Below are positions 53,135-60,833 of a stretch of DNA of 60,833 nucleotides, piece by piece. The stretch comes from Bauldia sp. GTDB taxonomy: Bacteria > Pseudomonadota > Alphaproteobacteria > Rhizobiales > Kaistiaceae. The stretch spans positions 1 to 60,833 of the forward strand of contig NZ_JAGRLA010000108.1 in assembly GCF_020442045.1 (NCBI RefSeq), in the 5' to 3' direction. The translations under genes and the position numbers were made by a program. Numbering within the stretch: position 1 is the stretch's first letter; each line of letters opens with the position of its first letter. The notes under the pieces were generated by a model, which ran no database searches, was not told the origin of the DNA, and saw only the letters and a list, made by a program, of their open reading frames with translations.

Positions 53135-54694
53135 TCACCGAGCCTCGCTTCCTCCCTGAAATACGTGGAGACTGCGGTTGATCGGCCGCATCCTAGCATG
53201 CAGTTGCTCAAAAACCATCGTCCGCAGCGCTGCGTAGCGGTCCTCGGCATCGTCCGGCTCGACGACGAATTCCGTCCGGTCGAGCCCCGCCAGGGCCGCG
53301 TCGAGCGAAGGGAAGACGCCGCCGGCGATCCCGCCGAGCAACGCCGCGCCGAGCGCCGTCGCCTCCGGCTCGTCCACCACCACGATCGGACGCGCCATGA
53401 CGCTCGCCTTGATCGACAGGAACAGCCGGTTTCGCGACACGCCGCCGATCAGCCGCAATTCACGTGGCGGCTCGACCCCGGGAAAGGCCCCCATCGCGTC
53501 GAAGATCATCCGCGACTGGATCGCCAGCCCCTCGAGCACCGCGCGGTAGAGCACCGCCGGTGTCGTCTGCTGCGTCATGCCGACGAATGCGCCGCGGGCG
53601 TGCGGGTCCGGATCGGGCGGCGAGAGCCCGCCGAGGTCGGCGAGGAAGGCAACGCCGTTGCATCCGGGCGGCACCCGTGCGGCCTCGGCGATCAGCGTGT
53701 CGACGGGAAGGCCGCCGACGATCGACCGCAGCCACTCCATGGCCCCGCCGGCGCTGAATATGCCGGCACCGAGATAGGACATCGCCCGGTCCGTCCCGAT
53801 CGCGCCCTGATAATAGCCCCGCGTGACCAGTTCCGGGTCCGACAGCGGCCGGGCACCGGCAAGCAGGAGCGCTTCCGCCGTGCCGATGCTGTCGATGACC
53901 GTTCCTGGCTGCCTCAGCCCGACGGCGAAGCCGCCGACGATATGGTCGTGGCCGCCGACGCCGATCATCGGGCGTCCCTTGATGCCGGTTGCCGCGGCGA
54001 CGTCGTCGAGAAGCGGACCGAGCGCCGTGCCGCTCGCCGTGATCGGCGCCGGGAGATCCGGTCCCGCCCCGGCCAGCGCCAGCATTTCCGCCGACCATTT
54101 GCGGTTGACGATGTCGAAATAGAGCGTCCGCGATGCGAGCGACGGGTCGGTCGCCATTTCGCCGCTGAGACGATAGGCGATCCAGTCGGCCATCATCAGT
54201 ACATGGCGGGCCGCGGCCATCGCCTCCGGCCGGTGCCGGCGCATCCAGATCAGTTTCAGCAGGGTGAAGTAATGCTGGATCGCGTGGCCGCTGATGCGGA
54301 AGACGCAGTCCTCCCCGATCCGCTCCGCGATCTCCTCGACCAGCGGCTCGGTCCGGCGATCGAACCAGACGATGGACGGCGCCAGCGATTGCCCGTCATC
54401 GCCGATCAGCACCGGGCTCTCGCCGACGCTCGCCACCGCGATCCCGCCGACCGGACGGCCGGCGAGCGCGGCGCCGATGTCGGACAGCACCTCGAGCACC
54501 ACCGCCCAGATCCGGTCCGGATCGTATTCGCCGCCGGTCTCGACCGTGTTCAGTGGCGTGGGACGCGACGCGGCGGCCACCTTGCGGCCCCTCGGGTCGA
54601 AGGCAATCGCCCGGATCGACGTCGTCCCGAGGTCGATGCCGACCAGCGCCGGCTCCGCCTGCCCGCCGGTCGAACCGCTTTCCGAAATGTTCAA
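53135..54694 (-). CDS. FGGY-family carbohydrate kinase
   Basis: A 519-residue ASKHA-fold kinase of the FGGY family. VGIDLGTTSIRAIAFDPRGR is the N-terminal phosphate loop, followed by GIAVASVGESPVLIG, WFDRRTEP and YFTLLKLIWMRRHRPE. The C-terminal FGGY signature region is RELRLIGGVSRNRLFLSIKA, with MARPIVVVDEPEATALGAAL. Substrates in this family include xylulose, glycerol and other polyols; the sequence does not decide between them. It lies 94 bases before the binding-protein gene in the same operon and likely phosphorylates the imported sugar. Confidence 0.92.
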   Translation of the reverse strand: MNISESGSTGGQAEPALVGIDLGTTSIRAIAFDPRGRKVAAASRPTPLNTVETGGEYDPDRIWAVVLEVLSDIGAALAGRPVGGIAVASVGESPVLIGDDGQSLAPSIVWFDRRTEPLVEEIAERIGEDCVFRISGHAIQHYFTLLKLIWMRRHRPEAMAAARHVLMMADWIAYRLSGEMATDPSLASRTLYFDIVNRKWSAEMLALAGAGPDLPAPITASGTALGPLLDDVAAATGIKGRPMIGVGGHDHIVGGFAVGLRQPGTVIDSIGTAEALLLAGARPLSDPELVTRGYYQGAIGTDRAMSYLGAGIFSAGGAMEWLRSIVGGLPVDTLIAEAARVPPGCNGVAFLADLGGLSPPDPDPHARGAFVGMTQQTTPAVLYRAVLEGLAIQSRMIFDAMGAFPGVEPPRELRLIGGVSRNRLFLSIKASVMARPIVVVDEPEATALGAALLGGIAGGVFPSLDAALAGLDRTEFVVEPDDAEDRYAALRTMVFEQLHARMRPINRSLHVFQGGSEAR

Positions 54695-54809
54695 TCCTGG
54701 ACCTCCCCCGTGGTTCCGATTGTTTCACCCGACCTGGCGCGCGGGCGCAATCCCTCGACCAGGGCGGGCGGACCTCGATTTTTCGGAAGGCGACAGCCGC
54801 CGCGACCGC

Positions 54810-55586
54810 CTAGACGCGCTTCGCCAGCCAGCGGAGCATGTTCCGCCACAAGACCGCGTATCCCGGCCAGTCGACGAAGCTCTGCGGCAGCCAGTGCGGT
54901 CCGACATCGGATGTCCAGGCGAGCGTCCGGCCCGATCCATGGGTCCCGGTGACGATCAGCGGATGACCGCCGAAATCGGCCGGCAGGCGCGCGACGATCT
55001 CGACGTCCTCGCCATCCTTCGCCACCACCTCGTTGGCCCCGAGCAGCGCCGGCCACTCCGGGTCCAGCCCGGCGACGATCGGATGGTCGGGCAGCAGGAC
55101 CTCGGCCCCGAAACCCTCCGGCGCCTCGATGCGGTCGTCATAGGGCAGGCACCGGACCGGCAGCGCCTCCTCGACCGGCGTCCGCCGCCAGCGCCCCTTG
55201 CCGTCAATGCCCTGGAAGGTGAGATAGCCGCCGATCATCCCGAGCCCGCCGCCGGCCTTCGCCCAGTCGCGAAGCGTCTTGAGCCGGTTCGGCACGGTCC
55301 TGCCGTGGAGCCAGACGTCCGGGTGCAGCAGCAGCGTATTCGCGCCGATGTCGGAAAGCAGGATCACGTCATAGCCGGAAAGGGCCTCGACGGTGAAAGG
55401 CAATCCCTCCGCCGCCTCGTGGGCCGGCATTTGCGTGACGTCGAACTCGCTGTCGGCGAGCGCCGCGAGCAGCGGCCCCGCACCCGAGTGAAAGGTGGTG
55501 CTGCGGAAGTCGTCGAAACCCTTGTAATGCGTGGCCGCCGACATCCAGGTCTCGCCGACCAGCAGAACCTTGCTGTCCTTCTGCAA
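54810..55586 (-). CDS. GATase1-like (PF07090-type) cytoplasmic protein
   Basis: A 258-residue class I glutamine-amidotransferase-like protein. VLLVGETWMSAATHYKGFDD is the family opening; YDVILLSDIGANTLLLHPDV and GLGMIGGYLTFQGIDGKGRW follow, and HWLPQSFVDWPGYAVLWRNM is close to the C-terminus. No nucleophile-elbow Cys is seen in the normal position, so amidotransferase activity is doubtful. Members often sit next to sugar ABC transporter or kinase genes. Here it is the first gene of the FGGY-kinase/CUT2 operon. The function is unknown. Confidence 0.8.
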   Translation of the reverse strand: MQKDSKVLLVGETWMSAATHYKGFDDFRSTTFHSGAGPLLAALADSEFDVTQMPAHEAAEGLPFTVEALSGYDVILLSDIGANTLLLHPDVWLHGRTVPNRLKTLRDWAKAGGGLGMIGGYLTFQGIDGKGRWRRTPVEEALPVRCLPYDDRIEAPEGFGAEVLLPDHPIVAGLDPEWPALLGANEVVAKDGEDVEIVARLPADFGGHPLIVTGTHGSGRTLAWTSDVGPHWLPQSFVDWPGYAVLWRNMLRWLAKRV

Positions 55587-55610
55587 ATTTTGCCTCCCCT
55601 TTCACGGCTG

Positions 55611-55629
55611 CGCGGCTGATCGCGCCGCG
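55611..55629. other. Small hairpin in the divergent GATase1-like / doeB-like promoter region
   Basis: CGCGGC and GCCGCG pair around seven bases between two divergent start codons. It could be a regulator site or a chance GC-rich fold. A TATATT-type AT-rich stretch lies just to its right (about 55637-55642). Confidence 0.3.
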
Positions 55630-55703
55630 GGAATGAGTATATATTGATTCCTCCTTCCGATCCGGCCGACAAGACGCGTCAAATCGAAGACAAGAGGCAT
55701 ACC

Positions 55704-56735
55704 ATGGGCCGCCGCATTACCGGGCCACGCGCAACCACAGCATTCGCCACGGTCGATCTCGACAAGCCGGGCAAGCAGACCGGCTTCGTCATGATCCCGC
55801 ATTCGCCGCACGAGGATGCCTGGGGCGTCACCCGCATTCCGATCGGCGTGATCGCCAATGGCGAAGGACCGACCGTGATCCTCGAAGGCGGCAATCACGG
55901 CGACGAATATGAAGGACCGATCGCCATCGCCGAGCTGATCCGCGACCTGGATCCCGGCGAGGTTCAGGGCCGGCTGATCCTGATGCCCGCCAACAACGTT
56001 CATGCGGCGATGGCCGGCCGGCGCACCTCGCCGGTCGACGGCCTGAACTTCAACCGCACATTCCCCGGTGACCCGGCCGGAACCATCACCCAGCAGATCT
56101 CCGCCTTCATGACCGACGAGATCCTGCCGCGCGGCGACGCCTTTCTCGATCTCCATTCCGGCGGCTCGTCCCTCGACATCATTCCGAGCTCGGTCGTCGA
56201 GCCGAGCGAGGACAAGGAGCTCCTCCGCAAGAGCATCGAGGCCAACCGCGCCTTCGACGCGCCCGCCATCGTCGTGATCAGCAATCTCGGCGATACCCGC
56301 ACCGCCACCGCCTCGGCGATGGCCTCGGGCCTGATCACCGTCGGCACCGAGATGGCGGGCGGCGGCACCGTGTCGATCGACGCGCTGGAAATCTGCCGGC
56401 GCGGCATCCGCAACGTGCTCGCCCATCTCGGCGCGCTTCCCGGCCACGCCATCGAGCTGCGCAACGGAAACCGGAAGGTCCTCGAGCTCCCCGGCTCTTC
56501 CGCCTTCGTCTACGCGACCATGGACGGCGTCTTCGAAGCCTTCCACCACAACGGCCGCGACGTGAAGGCCGGCGAGCCGGCAGGCCGTATCCATTGCCCG
56601 TGGGACCCGACCCGTCCGCCGGAAACGCTCGCCTATAATGCCGACGGCATCCTCTACGGCCGCCGTCAGCCCGGCCGGGTCCAGCCCGGCAACTGCTGCC
56701 TCGTGGTCGCCGCCCCCTATGGAGAAGAGCTTTGA
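55704..56735 (+). CDS. Succinylglutamate desuccinylase/aspartoacylase family protein, DoeB-like
   Basis: A 343-residue zinc-dependent deacylase (M14-like). The metal ligands His and Glu are in GGNHGDEYEG and the third His in FLDLHSGG; GLNFNRTFPGDPAGTITQQI and AHLGALPGHAIELRNGNRK are typical of the DoeB/EutE branch, which deacetylates N-alpha-acetyl-diaminobutyrate in ectoine catabolism. The ATG at 55704 follows AAGAGGC. Its stop overlaps the TTG start of the dehydratase gene, so the two are coupled. No doeA ectoine hydrolase, transporter or EnuR-type regulator is nearby, so the acyl-amine substrate is unproven. Confidence 0.87.
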   Translation: MGRRITGPRATTAFATVDLDKPGKQTGFVMIPHSPHEDAWGVTRIPIGVIANGEGPTVILEGGNHGDEYEGPIAIAELIRDLDPGEVQGRLILMPANNVHAAMAGRRTSPVDGLNFNRTFPGDPAGTITQQISAFMTDEILPRGDAFLDLHSGGSSLDIIPSSVVEPSEDKELLRKSIEANRAFDAPAIVVISNLGDTRTATASAMASGLITVGTEMAGGGTVSIDALEICRRGIRNVLAHLGALPGHAIELRNGNRKVLELPGSSAFVYATMDGVFEAFHHNGRDVKAGEPAGRIHCPWDPTRPPETLAYNADGILYGRRQPGRVQPGNCCLVVAAPYGEEL

Positions 56736-57676
56736 CGGTCGACATCGCTGATATCGAAGCCGCCCGGGAGCGCATCGCCGGCAAGGTGCGTCACACCCCG
56801 GTCATTCCCCTCGGCCAGTTGAAGAACCCGCCGCCGACCGACGCCCGGGTCTCGCTCAAGCTCGAGTCGCTGCAGGTCACCGGCTCGTTCAAGGCGCGTG
56901 GCGCCATGAACCGCCTGCTCGCCACGCCGGCCGGGCAAGTCGCGAAGGGCATCGTCACCGCCTCCGGCGGCAATCACGGCCTCGCCGTGGCGCGCACCGC
57001 CTACGCGGCCGGCGTTCCGGCGACGATCTTCGTCCCCTCCGGCGTTTCTCCGGAAAAGGTCGCGAAGATGCGGGCATGGGAGGCGAAGGTCGAGGTCGTC
57101 GGCGACGAATGGACCCAGTCGAACAAGGCCGCCCTCGATCTCGTCGCCGGGACCGGCGCCATCTACTTCCATCCCTTTGCCGATCCGCTGGTCATCGCCG
57201 GCCAGGGCACGCTTGGCCTCGAAATTCTCGATGACCTCCCGGATATCGACGCGATCCTGATCGCGATCGGCGGCGGCGGCCTGATCGCCGGCATGTCGAC
57301 GGCTATCCGCGCGCGGCGGCCCGGCATCCGGATCGTCGGCGTCGAGCCGACCGGCGCGCCGACGCTCAAGGCCTGCCTCGACGCGGGCAGGCTGGTCGAG
57401 CTCCCCGAGGTCACCTCGAGGGTCCCGACCATGACCTGCCGCAAGACCGAGGAGATCAACTACGAGATCGTCCAGCGGAATGTCGACGACATCGTCCTCG
57501 TCACCGACGAGGAGATGGAGGCGGCCTCGCGCTGGCTGTGGTTCGAGATGGGCATCGCCGCCGACCTGTCGGGCGCGGCCGCGATGGCGGCGCTCAACAA
57601 GGGCGTCGCCGGGCTCGAAGGCATGAAGCACATCTGCGTGCTGGTCTGCGGCGCCGGCGCCGAAGGCACCGTCTGA
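56732..57676 (+). CDS. PLP-dependent threonine/serine dehydratase family protein, EutB-like
   Basis: A 314-residue fold type II PLP enzyme. The Schiff-base Lys is in QVTGSFKARGAMN (K54), the phosphate loop is ASGGNHGLAVA and the tetraglycine loop is AIGGGGLIAGMST. Length and blocks match threonine dehydratase, serine racemase and EutB (the hydroxyectoine-utilisation dehydratase). The TTG start overlaps the upstream stop by four bases; no ATG is near. Linkage to a DoeB-like deacylase supports EutB over a biosynthetic dehydratase, but no C-terminal regulatory domain or product assay is available to decide. Confidence 0.88.
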   Translation: MTVDIADIEAARERIAGKVRHTPVIPLGQLKNPPPTDARVSLKLESLQVTGSFKARGAMNRLLATPAGQVAKGIVTASGGNHGLAVARTAYAAGVPATIFVPSGVSPEKVAKMRAWEAKVEVVGDEWTQSNKAALDLVAGTGAIYFHPFADPLVIAGQGTLGLEILDDLPDIDAILIAIGGGGLIAGMSTAIRARRPGIRIVGVEPTGAPTLKACLDAGRLVELPEVTSRVPTMTCRKTEEINYEIVQRNVDDIVLVTDEEMEAASRWLWFEMGIAADLSGAAAMAALNKGVAGLEGMKHICVLVCGAGAEGTV

Positions 57677-57679
57677 CCG

Positions 57680-57702
57680 CGCCGGCTGCTACTGGGCCGG
57701 CG
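57680..57702. terminator. Hairpin between the convergent dehydratase and LysM-hydrolase genes
   Basis: CGCCGGC and GCCGGCG pair around nine bases just past the dehydratase stop, overlapping the end of the opposite gene. No T-run follows on either strand, so it is only a weak candidate. Confidence 0.3.
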
Positions 57703-58558
57703 GGCTCCCGAGGCTGCGCGGCACGACGATCTTCTGGCCGGCCGGTAGTCCGCGATCCGGCTCGATATTGTTGACCGCCGAGACCGCCCAGGCCGGCATG
57801 CCGTAGCGTGCCGCGATCGTCGCCGGCGTCTCGCCGGCCTCGGCGGCGATCACCACGCCGGAATCGTAGAGCACGATCGGCTCGCCCCGCGGCATGGCAT
57901 AGGCGATCTTCACACCGCCCTGGACGGCCTCCGGCTGCTCCGCCTCGGAAGCGATCTTGTTGATGACCGCATCCTGCAGGCCCAGCGTATTGGGCAGGTA
58001 GCGATGCCATTCGCCGGGATAGTTCTTGAGGTCGACGCTGGCGAAATGGCCCTTGAAGTCCCGCGCCGGCTTCGGGTCGCCGCCGCCCAGCGTATTATCC
58101 GACGAGTAGATGTTGATGAAGCGGTGGACGTTCGACGGCACCGGCCGCGCGATCCGGGTCGGATCGAGGGTGATGATCAGGTTCACCGGCACGCCGGACC
58201 GGCGCAGCCACGCGGCGAAGCGGAGCGTCGAGTCGCCGCCGGCCGAATGGCCGATCGCGATGATCGCCGACTTCCAGTTCTCCTTCTTGTAGCGGGCGAT
58301 CGCGGCATTCGCCGGTCGCAGCCAGTCCGTATAGTTGTGGACCTCCGCGGCAAGCCCTCGTGCCTTCAGCTTGTTGGCGATCTTGTCCATTTCCGGCGTC
58401 GCCAACCGTCCGCCCATCGGCCGGAAGACGTAGACGGTGCCGATTACCGGGTCGGGCTGGGCCTGGTCGCGCGAGCCGCCGACGGCCGGCGAGATGCCCG
58501 CGGCGGAGGGCGCCAGGAAGAGACTGAGGACAATGAGAAGCTGAAAGGCGCGACGCAT
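57689..58558 (-). CDS. Secreted alpha/beta hydrolase with C-terminal LysM domain
   Basis: A 289-residue exported protein. The signal peptide is MRRAFQLLIVLSLFLAPSAA. An alpha/beta-hydrolase core follows, with nucleophile Ser in AIGHSAGGDSTLR and the strand VYVFRPMGGR before it; NIYSSDNTLGGGDPKP may contain the acid loop. A single LysM motif at about 235-282 (VVIAAEAGETPATIAARYGM, then NNIEPDRGLPAGQKIVVP) should bind peptidoglycan. The domain pair suggests an envelope-located esterase or lipase. The substrate is unknown. It converges with the dehydratase gene. Confidence 0.83.
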   Translation of the reverse strand: MRRAFQLLIVLSLFLAPSAAGISPAVGGSRDQAQPDPVIGTVYVFRPMGGRLATPEMDKIANKLKARGLAAEVHNYTDWLRPANAAIARYKKENWKSAIIAIGHSAGGDSTLRFAAWLRRSGVPVNLIITLDPTRIARPVPSNVHRFINIYSSDNTLGGGDPKPARDFKGHFASVDLKNYPGEWHRYLPNTLGLQDAVINKIASEAEQPEAVQGGVKIAYAMPRGEPIVLYDSGVVIAAEAGETPATIAARYGMPAWAVSAVNNIEPDRGLPAGQKIVVPRSLGSPPAQ

Positions 58559-58810
58559 CTACACTTCCGGTCCCGGCTGACTGGAAAACCACGATGGCCG
58601 AGACGAATCTGCCGGCCGGACGCCTCTCCGCTTAGCATCCCGAGTGGCGCTTTTCTATGACTTGCGCGGTCGCTGGCCGGAGTCGCCCCCCGTGGCTTTC
58701 TGGCGGCTTGCGCTCGCGGTCCACTGTGGCAGCATGCGCCGGTTCCCAACCCCGCTTCCACGTATGCGGAACGCTCGCCAGAAGAAGACAACCTCGGGAA
58801 GAGACCGTTC

Positions 58811-60457
58811 ATGACCGCTTCGACCATTCTCGAAGGTGCCGTCGCCGTCGACGGGGCCGATGCTTTCCCCCATGCCCTCCGCCGGCTGAAGGAAGCATTC
58901 CCGCAGGTCGGCTGGAATGCCGCCGCCGTCGAAGGCCCGCGCATCGCGCTTGCCGCCGACCCCGGCATGACCGAAGGCGCCTTCCGCATCGCGGCCGACG
59001 GCGGCACGGTGTCGGTCACCGGCGGTGGCGTTCCCGGCGTCATCTACGCGATCGAGTCGCTGATCGCCGCGGGTGGCAGCGATCGCGCGCGGATGGCGGT
59101 CGCCGCCGGCAGCGTCGAGGACGCGCCCGGCATGCTCTACCGCACCTTCTGGACCTGGGATCACTCGACCAACTGGGAGCTGTCGCAGGTCGGGGTCCAG
59201 GAGATCGGCGTCTTCAATCCCTATTCCAAGCCACCCGGCGGCTTTCTCGCCGACTACAGGCGTCTCGTCGATTTCTGCAGCCGCAATCGCATCGCCGCCA
59301 TTGTCATCTACGGCTTCCTCCGCGACACCCATGGCGGCATCGAGGCCGCTCAGGAGCTCTGCCGCTACGCCACCGAACGCGGCGTTCGCATCCTCCCCGG
59401 CATCGCCATCGGCGCCTATGGCGGCGTCTACTGGGAGGGCGACCACAAGTACAACCTCTCGACCTGGCTGAAGGCCAATCCGCAATTCGCCGCGACCATG
59501 GAAAAGGGCGTCGGCTTCCAGCTTGCCGACCTCTCCTTCCCGCTCAACTTCCCGCGCTCCGACTACACGGTCAGCGCCTGCCCGAGCGCGCCGGAGACCA
59601 TGGAATGGATGGAGGAGGCGGTTTCCTGGCTTGCCGGGACCTTCGACATCGGCGGCATCAACATCGAGAGCGGCGACTACGGCGTCTGCGGCTGCGAGCG
59701 CTGCGTCGCCCGCCGCGCCAATGCCGCGGAGGCCGCCCGCCGCGTCGACGACCATGGCGATTCCTGGTCGCATACCGACATGGCCGAGAATTTCCCGCGC
59801 CTCTATCGCGCGGCAAAAGCGAAGAAGCCCGACGCCTGGATCTATGCCGAGATGCAGTGGGACAACCTCCTCGACCCGGTCGCCAGCGATGCCCAGAAGA
59901 AGCTGCCCAGGGGCGGCATCTACCAGCACACCGCCAACCGCTCCTTCTGGCGGCGGCTCCGCACCGAGCTGAAGCGCGGCTATGTCGAGGCGCTGCCGAC
60001 CCAGCCGAACGTGCTCCGCTGCCAGTTCGCCTGCCAGTGGAACGGCGACGAGCGCACCGAGCGCTACGCCCTCAACGCCCGGACCTTCGCCGACATGGCG
60101 ACCATCGGCTTCGCGGACGCGATGGAGGGCCTGACCGTCTGGGGCGAGGCCTCCGACTACATCGCCACCGTCGAGCTCTCCTACATCGCCTTCGCCCGCT
60201 TCACCTGGGAGCCGACCTTGACCTGGGAGCGCTTCGTCGACGAGGAAGCGGCGCCGCGCCTCGGTGGCCGTGCGGCGGCCGAGCGCTTCGTCGCGATCGC
60301 CGAGGAGATCGACGCCAACCAGCGCCTGCCCCTCGACCGCCTCGCCGCGCTGCGCGCCGAGGCGCTTGCGCAATCCGCGTCGTCCAAGGGCGACGTCGCC
60401 CGCCGCTGGCTGACGCTCGGCGAGCAGATCGCCCGTCGCGAATATATGGGAGCGTGA
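58811..60457 (+). CDS. Putative glycoside hydrolase-like TIM-barrel protein
   Basis: A 548-residue protein without a signal peptide. The N-terminal ~100 residues resemble the small alpha/beta domain in front of GH20/GH67-type barrels (GVPGVIYAIESLIAAGG). The remainder reads as a TIM barrel: DYRRLVDFCSRNRIAAIVIY, ERGVRILPGIAIGAYGG, GGINIESGDYGVCGCERC, WIYAEMQWDN and VLRCQFACQWNGDER. Acidic residues in INIESGDYG and YAEMQWD are candidate catalytic groups. CGCERC could be a metal or disulfide site. The exact family is not certain. It is not in an operon; a secreted-protein gene starts 80 bases downstream. Confidence 0.75.
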   Translation: MTASTILEGAVAVDGADAFPHALRRLKEAFPQVGWNAAAVEGPRIALAADPGMTEGAFRIAADGGTVSVTGGGVPGVIYAIESLIAAGGSDRARMAVAAGSVEDAPGMLYRTFWTWDHSTNWELSQVGVQEIGVFNPYSKPPGGFLADYRRLVDFCSRNRIAAIVIYGFLRDTHGGIEAAQELCRYATERGVRILPGIAIGAYGGVYWEGDHKYNLSTWLKANPQFAATMEKGVGFQLADLSFPLNFPRSDYTVSACPSAPETMEWMEEAVSWLAGTFDIGGINIESGDYGVCGCERCVARRANAAEAARRVDDHGDSWSHTDMAENFPRLYRAAKAKKPDAWIYAEMQWDNLLDPVASDAQKKLPRGGIYQHTANRSFWRRLRTELKRGYVEALPTQPNVLRCQFACQWNGDERTERYALNARTFADMATIGFADAMEGLTVWGEASDYIATVELSYIAFARFTWEPTLTWERFVDEEAAPRLGGRAAAERFVAIAEEIDANQRLPLDRLAALRAEALAQSASSKGDVARRWLTLGEQIARREYMGA

Positions 60458-60537
60458 GGAGGCGCGGGCTGGTACGCCCCCGCCCTCTCCTTCTATGATC
60501 GGCCGACATCGCGTCGGGTAGTTCCGGGAGGAAAGGC

Positions 60538-60833
60538 ATGAATGCGCACCGCCGCGGCCTGGGCTGGCCCGCCGCCATCGTCGTCGCGGCGACAGCGCCC
60601 GCCATCCCCGCCATGGCACAGGAAGGCGGCGTCGCGCTGTCGGACTGCGGCGCCCTCGTCGGCGTCTACGTCACGCGGAACTACAACAAGCATCCGGGCC
60701 CGAAGCGCGTCGTCAGCCGCAGCCTGCTCACCTTCGCCGCCGACGGCGCGGTCGCCTTCGACGATTCGGCCGAAGGTGGCGGACCGGGCTATGCGCCATT
60801 CTCCGGCGGCCAGGGCGCCTGGACATGTGTCTC
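60538..60833 (+). CDS. Secreted protein of unknown function, N-terminal part
   Basis: The gene runs off the window; 98 codons are visible. It starts with ATG at 60538 behind a strong GGGAGGAAAGG. A signal peptide is clear (hydrophobic GWPAAIVVAATAPAIPA, cut at AMAQ). The mature part begins EGGVALSDCGALVGVYVTRN, with SRSLLTFAADGAVAFDDSA further on, suggesting a small beta-rich periplasmic domain. No family is recognised from this fragment. Confidence 0.8.
   Translation, partial: MNAHRRGLGWPAAIVVAATAPAIPAMAQEGGVALSDCGALVGVYVTRNYNKHPGPKRVVSRSLLTFAADGAVAFDDSAEGGGPGYAPFSGGQGAWTCV

Noticed and set aside
58655..60619. A 654-codon minus-strand open frame opposite the glycoside-hydrolase-like gene
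   Set aside because: The plus-strand protein has conserved-looking motifs and a compact end, while the minus-strand frame is low-complexity.

Overview
The window looks like part of a GC-rich alphaproteobacterial chromosome, most likely from the order Hyphomicrobiales. This rests on the rhizobial-type GltD protein, the DUF459 and MltB-like neighbours, the single-chain 1152-residue indolepyruvate oxidoreductase, a possible EcfG-type stress promoter, and the several ABC-fed catabolic operons. It is gene-dense on both strands. I saw no insertion sequence, prophage or CRISPR array.

Left part (1-30 kb), mostly core functions. The end of gltB and all of gltD (glutamate synthase) come first. They are followed by envelope genes: a membrane-anchored protein of unknown role, a DUF459 SGNH-fold protein whose catalytic Ser and His both look substituted, a lytic transglycosylase, galE, galU, an outer-membrane beta-barrel protein and kdsD. 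Next are an NfeD/QmcA pair, hemH, a secreted 5'-nucleotidase, the fused indolepyruvate:ferredoxin oxidoreductase, a GNAT acetyltransferase and a PuuD-like amidotransferase. After these lie a NicO metal exporter with its DUF1007 partner, a DUF4071-type protein with a nucleotide-processing (TIR/deoxyribosyltransferase-like) N-terminus, an epimerase / gamma-glutamyltransferase / amidase operon, two small membrane stress-type proteins and an IlvD/Edd-family dehydratase.

Middle part (30.1-38.5 kb), which looks acquired. A tRNA-Ser(CGA) gene is followed by a broken vapC (PIN toxin) remnant. Then comes a complete branched-chain amino-acid-type ABC operon (livKHMGF) ending in a URO-D-superfamily (methyltransferase-like) gene, and a cysteine-desulfurase-like gene divergent from an AsnC/Lrp regulator. 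By eye this block is less GC-rich than its flanks. It carries recognisable promoters: a palindrome in the livK promoter spacer, and a promoter that predicts a leaderless AsnC mRNA.

Right part (38.5-60.8 kb), core genes plus nutrient-scavenging operons. ppx and an orphan csoR with a perfect CsoR-type operator come first. An operon rraA-hyuA-hyuB-lacI-dmfA2-like follows, with a LacI-type operator palindrome over its probable promoter. This looks like a locus for breaking down amide, hydantoin or lactam compounds. A YcaQ-type DNA glycosylase gene separates it from a CUT2 sugar operon (GATase1-like protein, FGGY kinase, binding protein, permease, ATPase). Divergent from that operon is a DoeB-like deacylase gene overlapping a PLP dehydratase gene, a pairing seen in ectoine-utilisation loci. 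A secreted LysM/alpha-beta hydrolase, a putative glycoside hydrolase and the start of a secreted protein close the window.

The most unusual items are the dmfA2/hydantoinase operon with its own LacI regulator and operator, the liv operon carrying a URO-D protein with an altered metal-ligand pattern, the DUF4071 protein, and the apparent SGNH pseudoenzyme. Functions were assigned by reading motifs; no database search was run.
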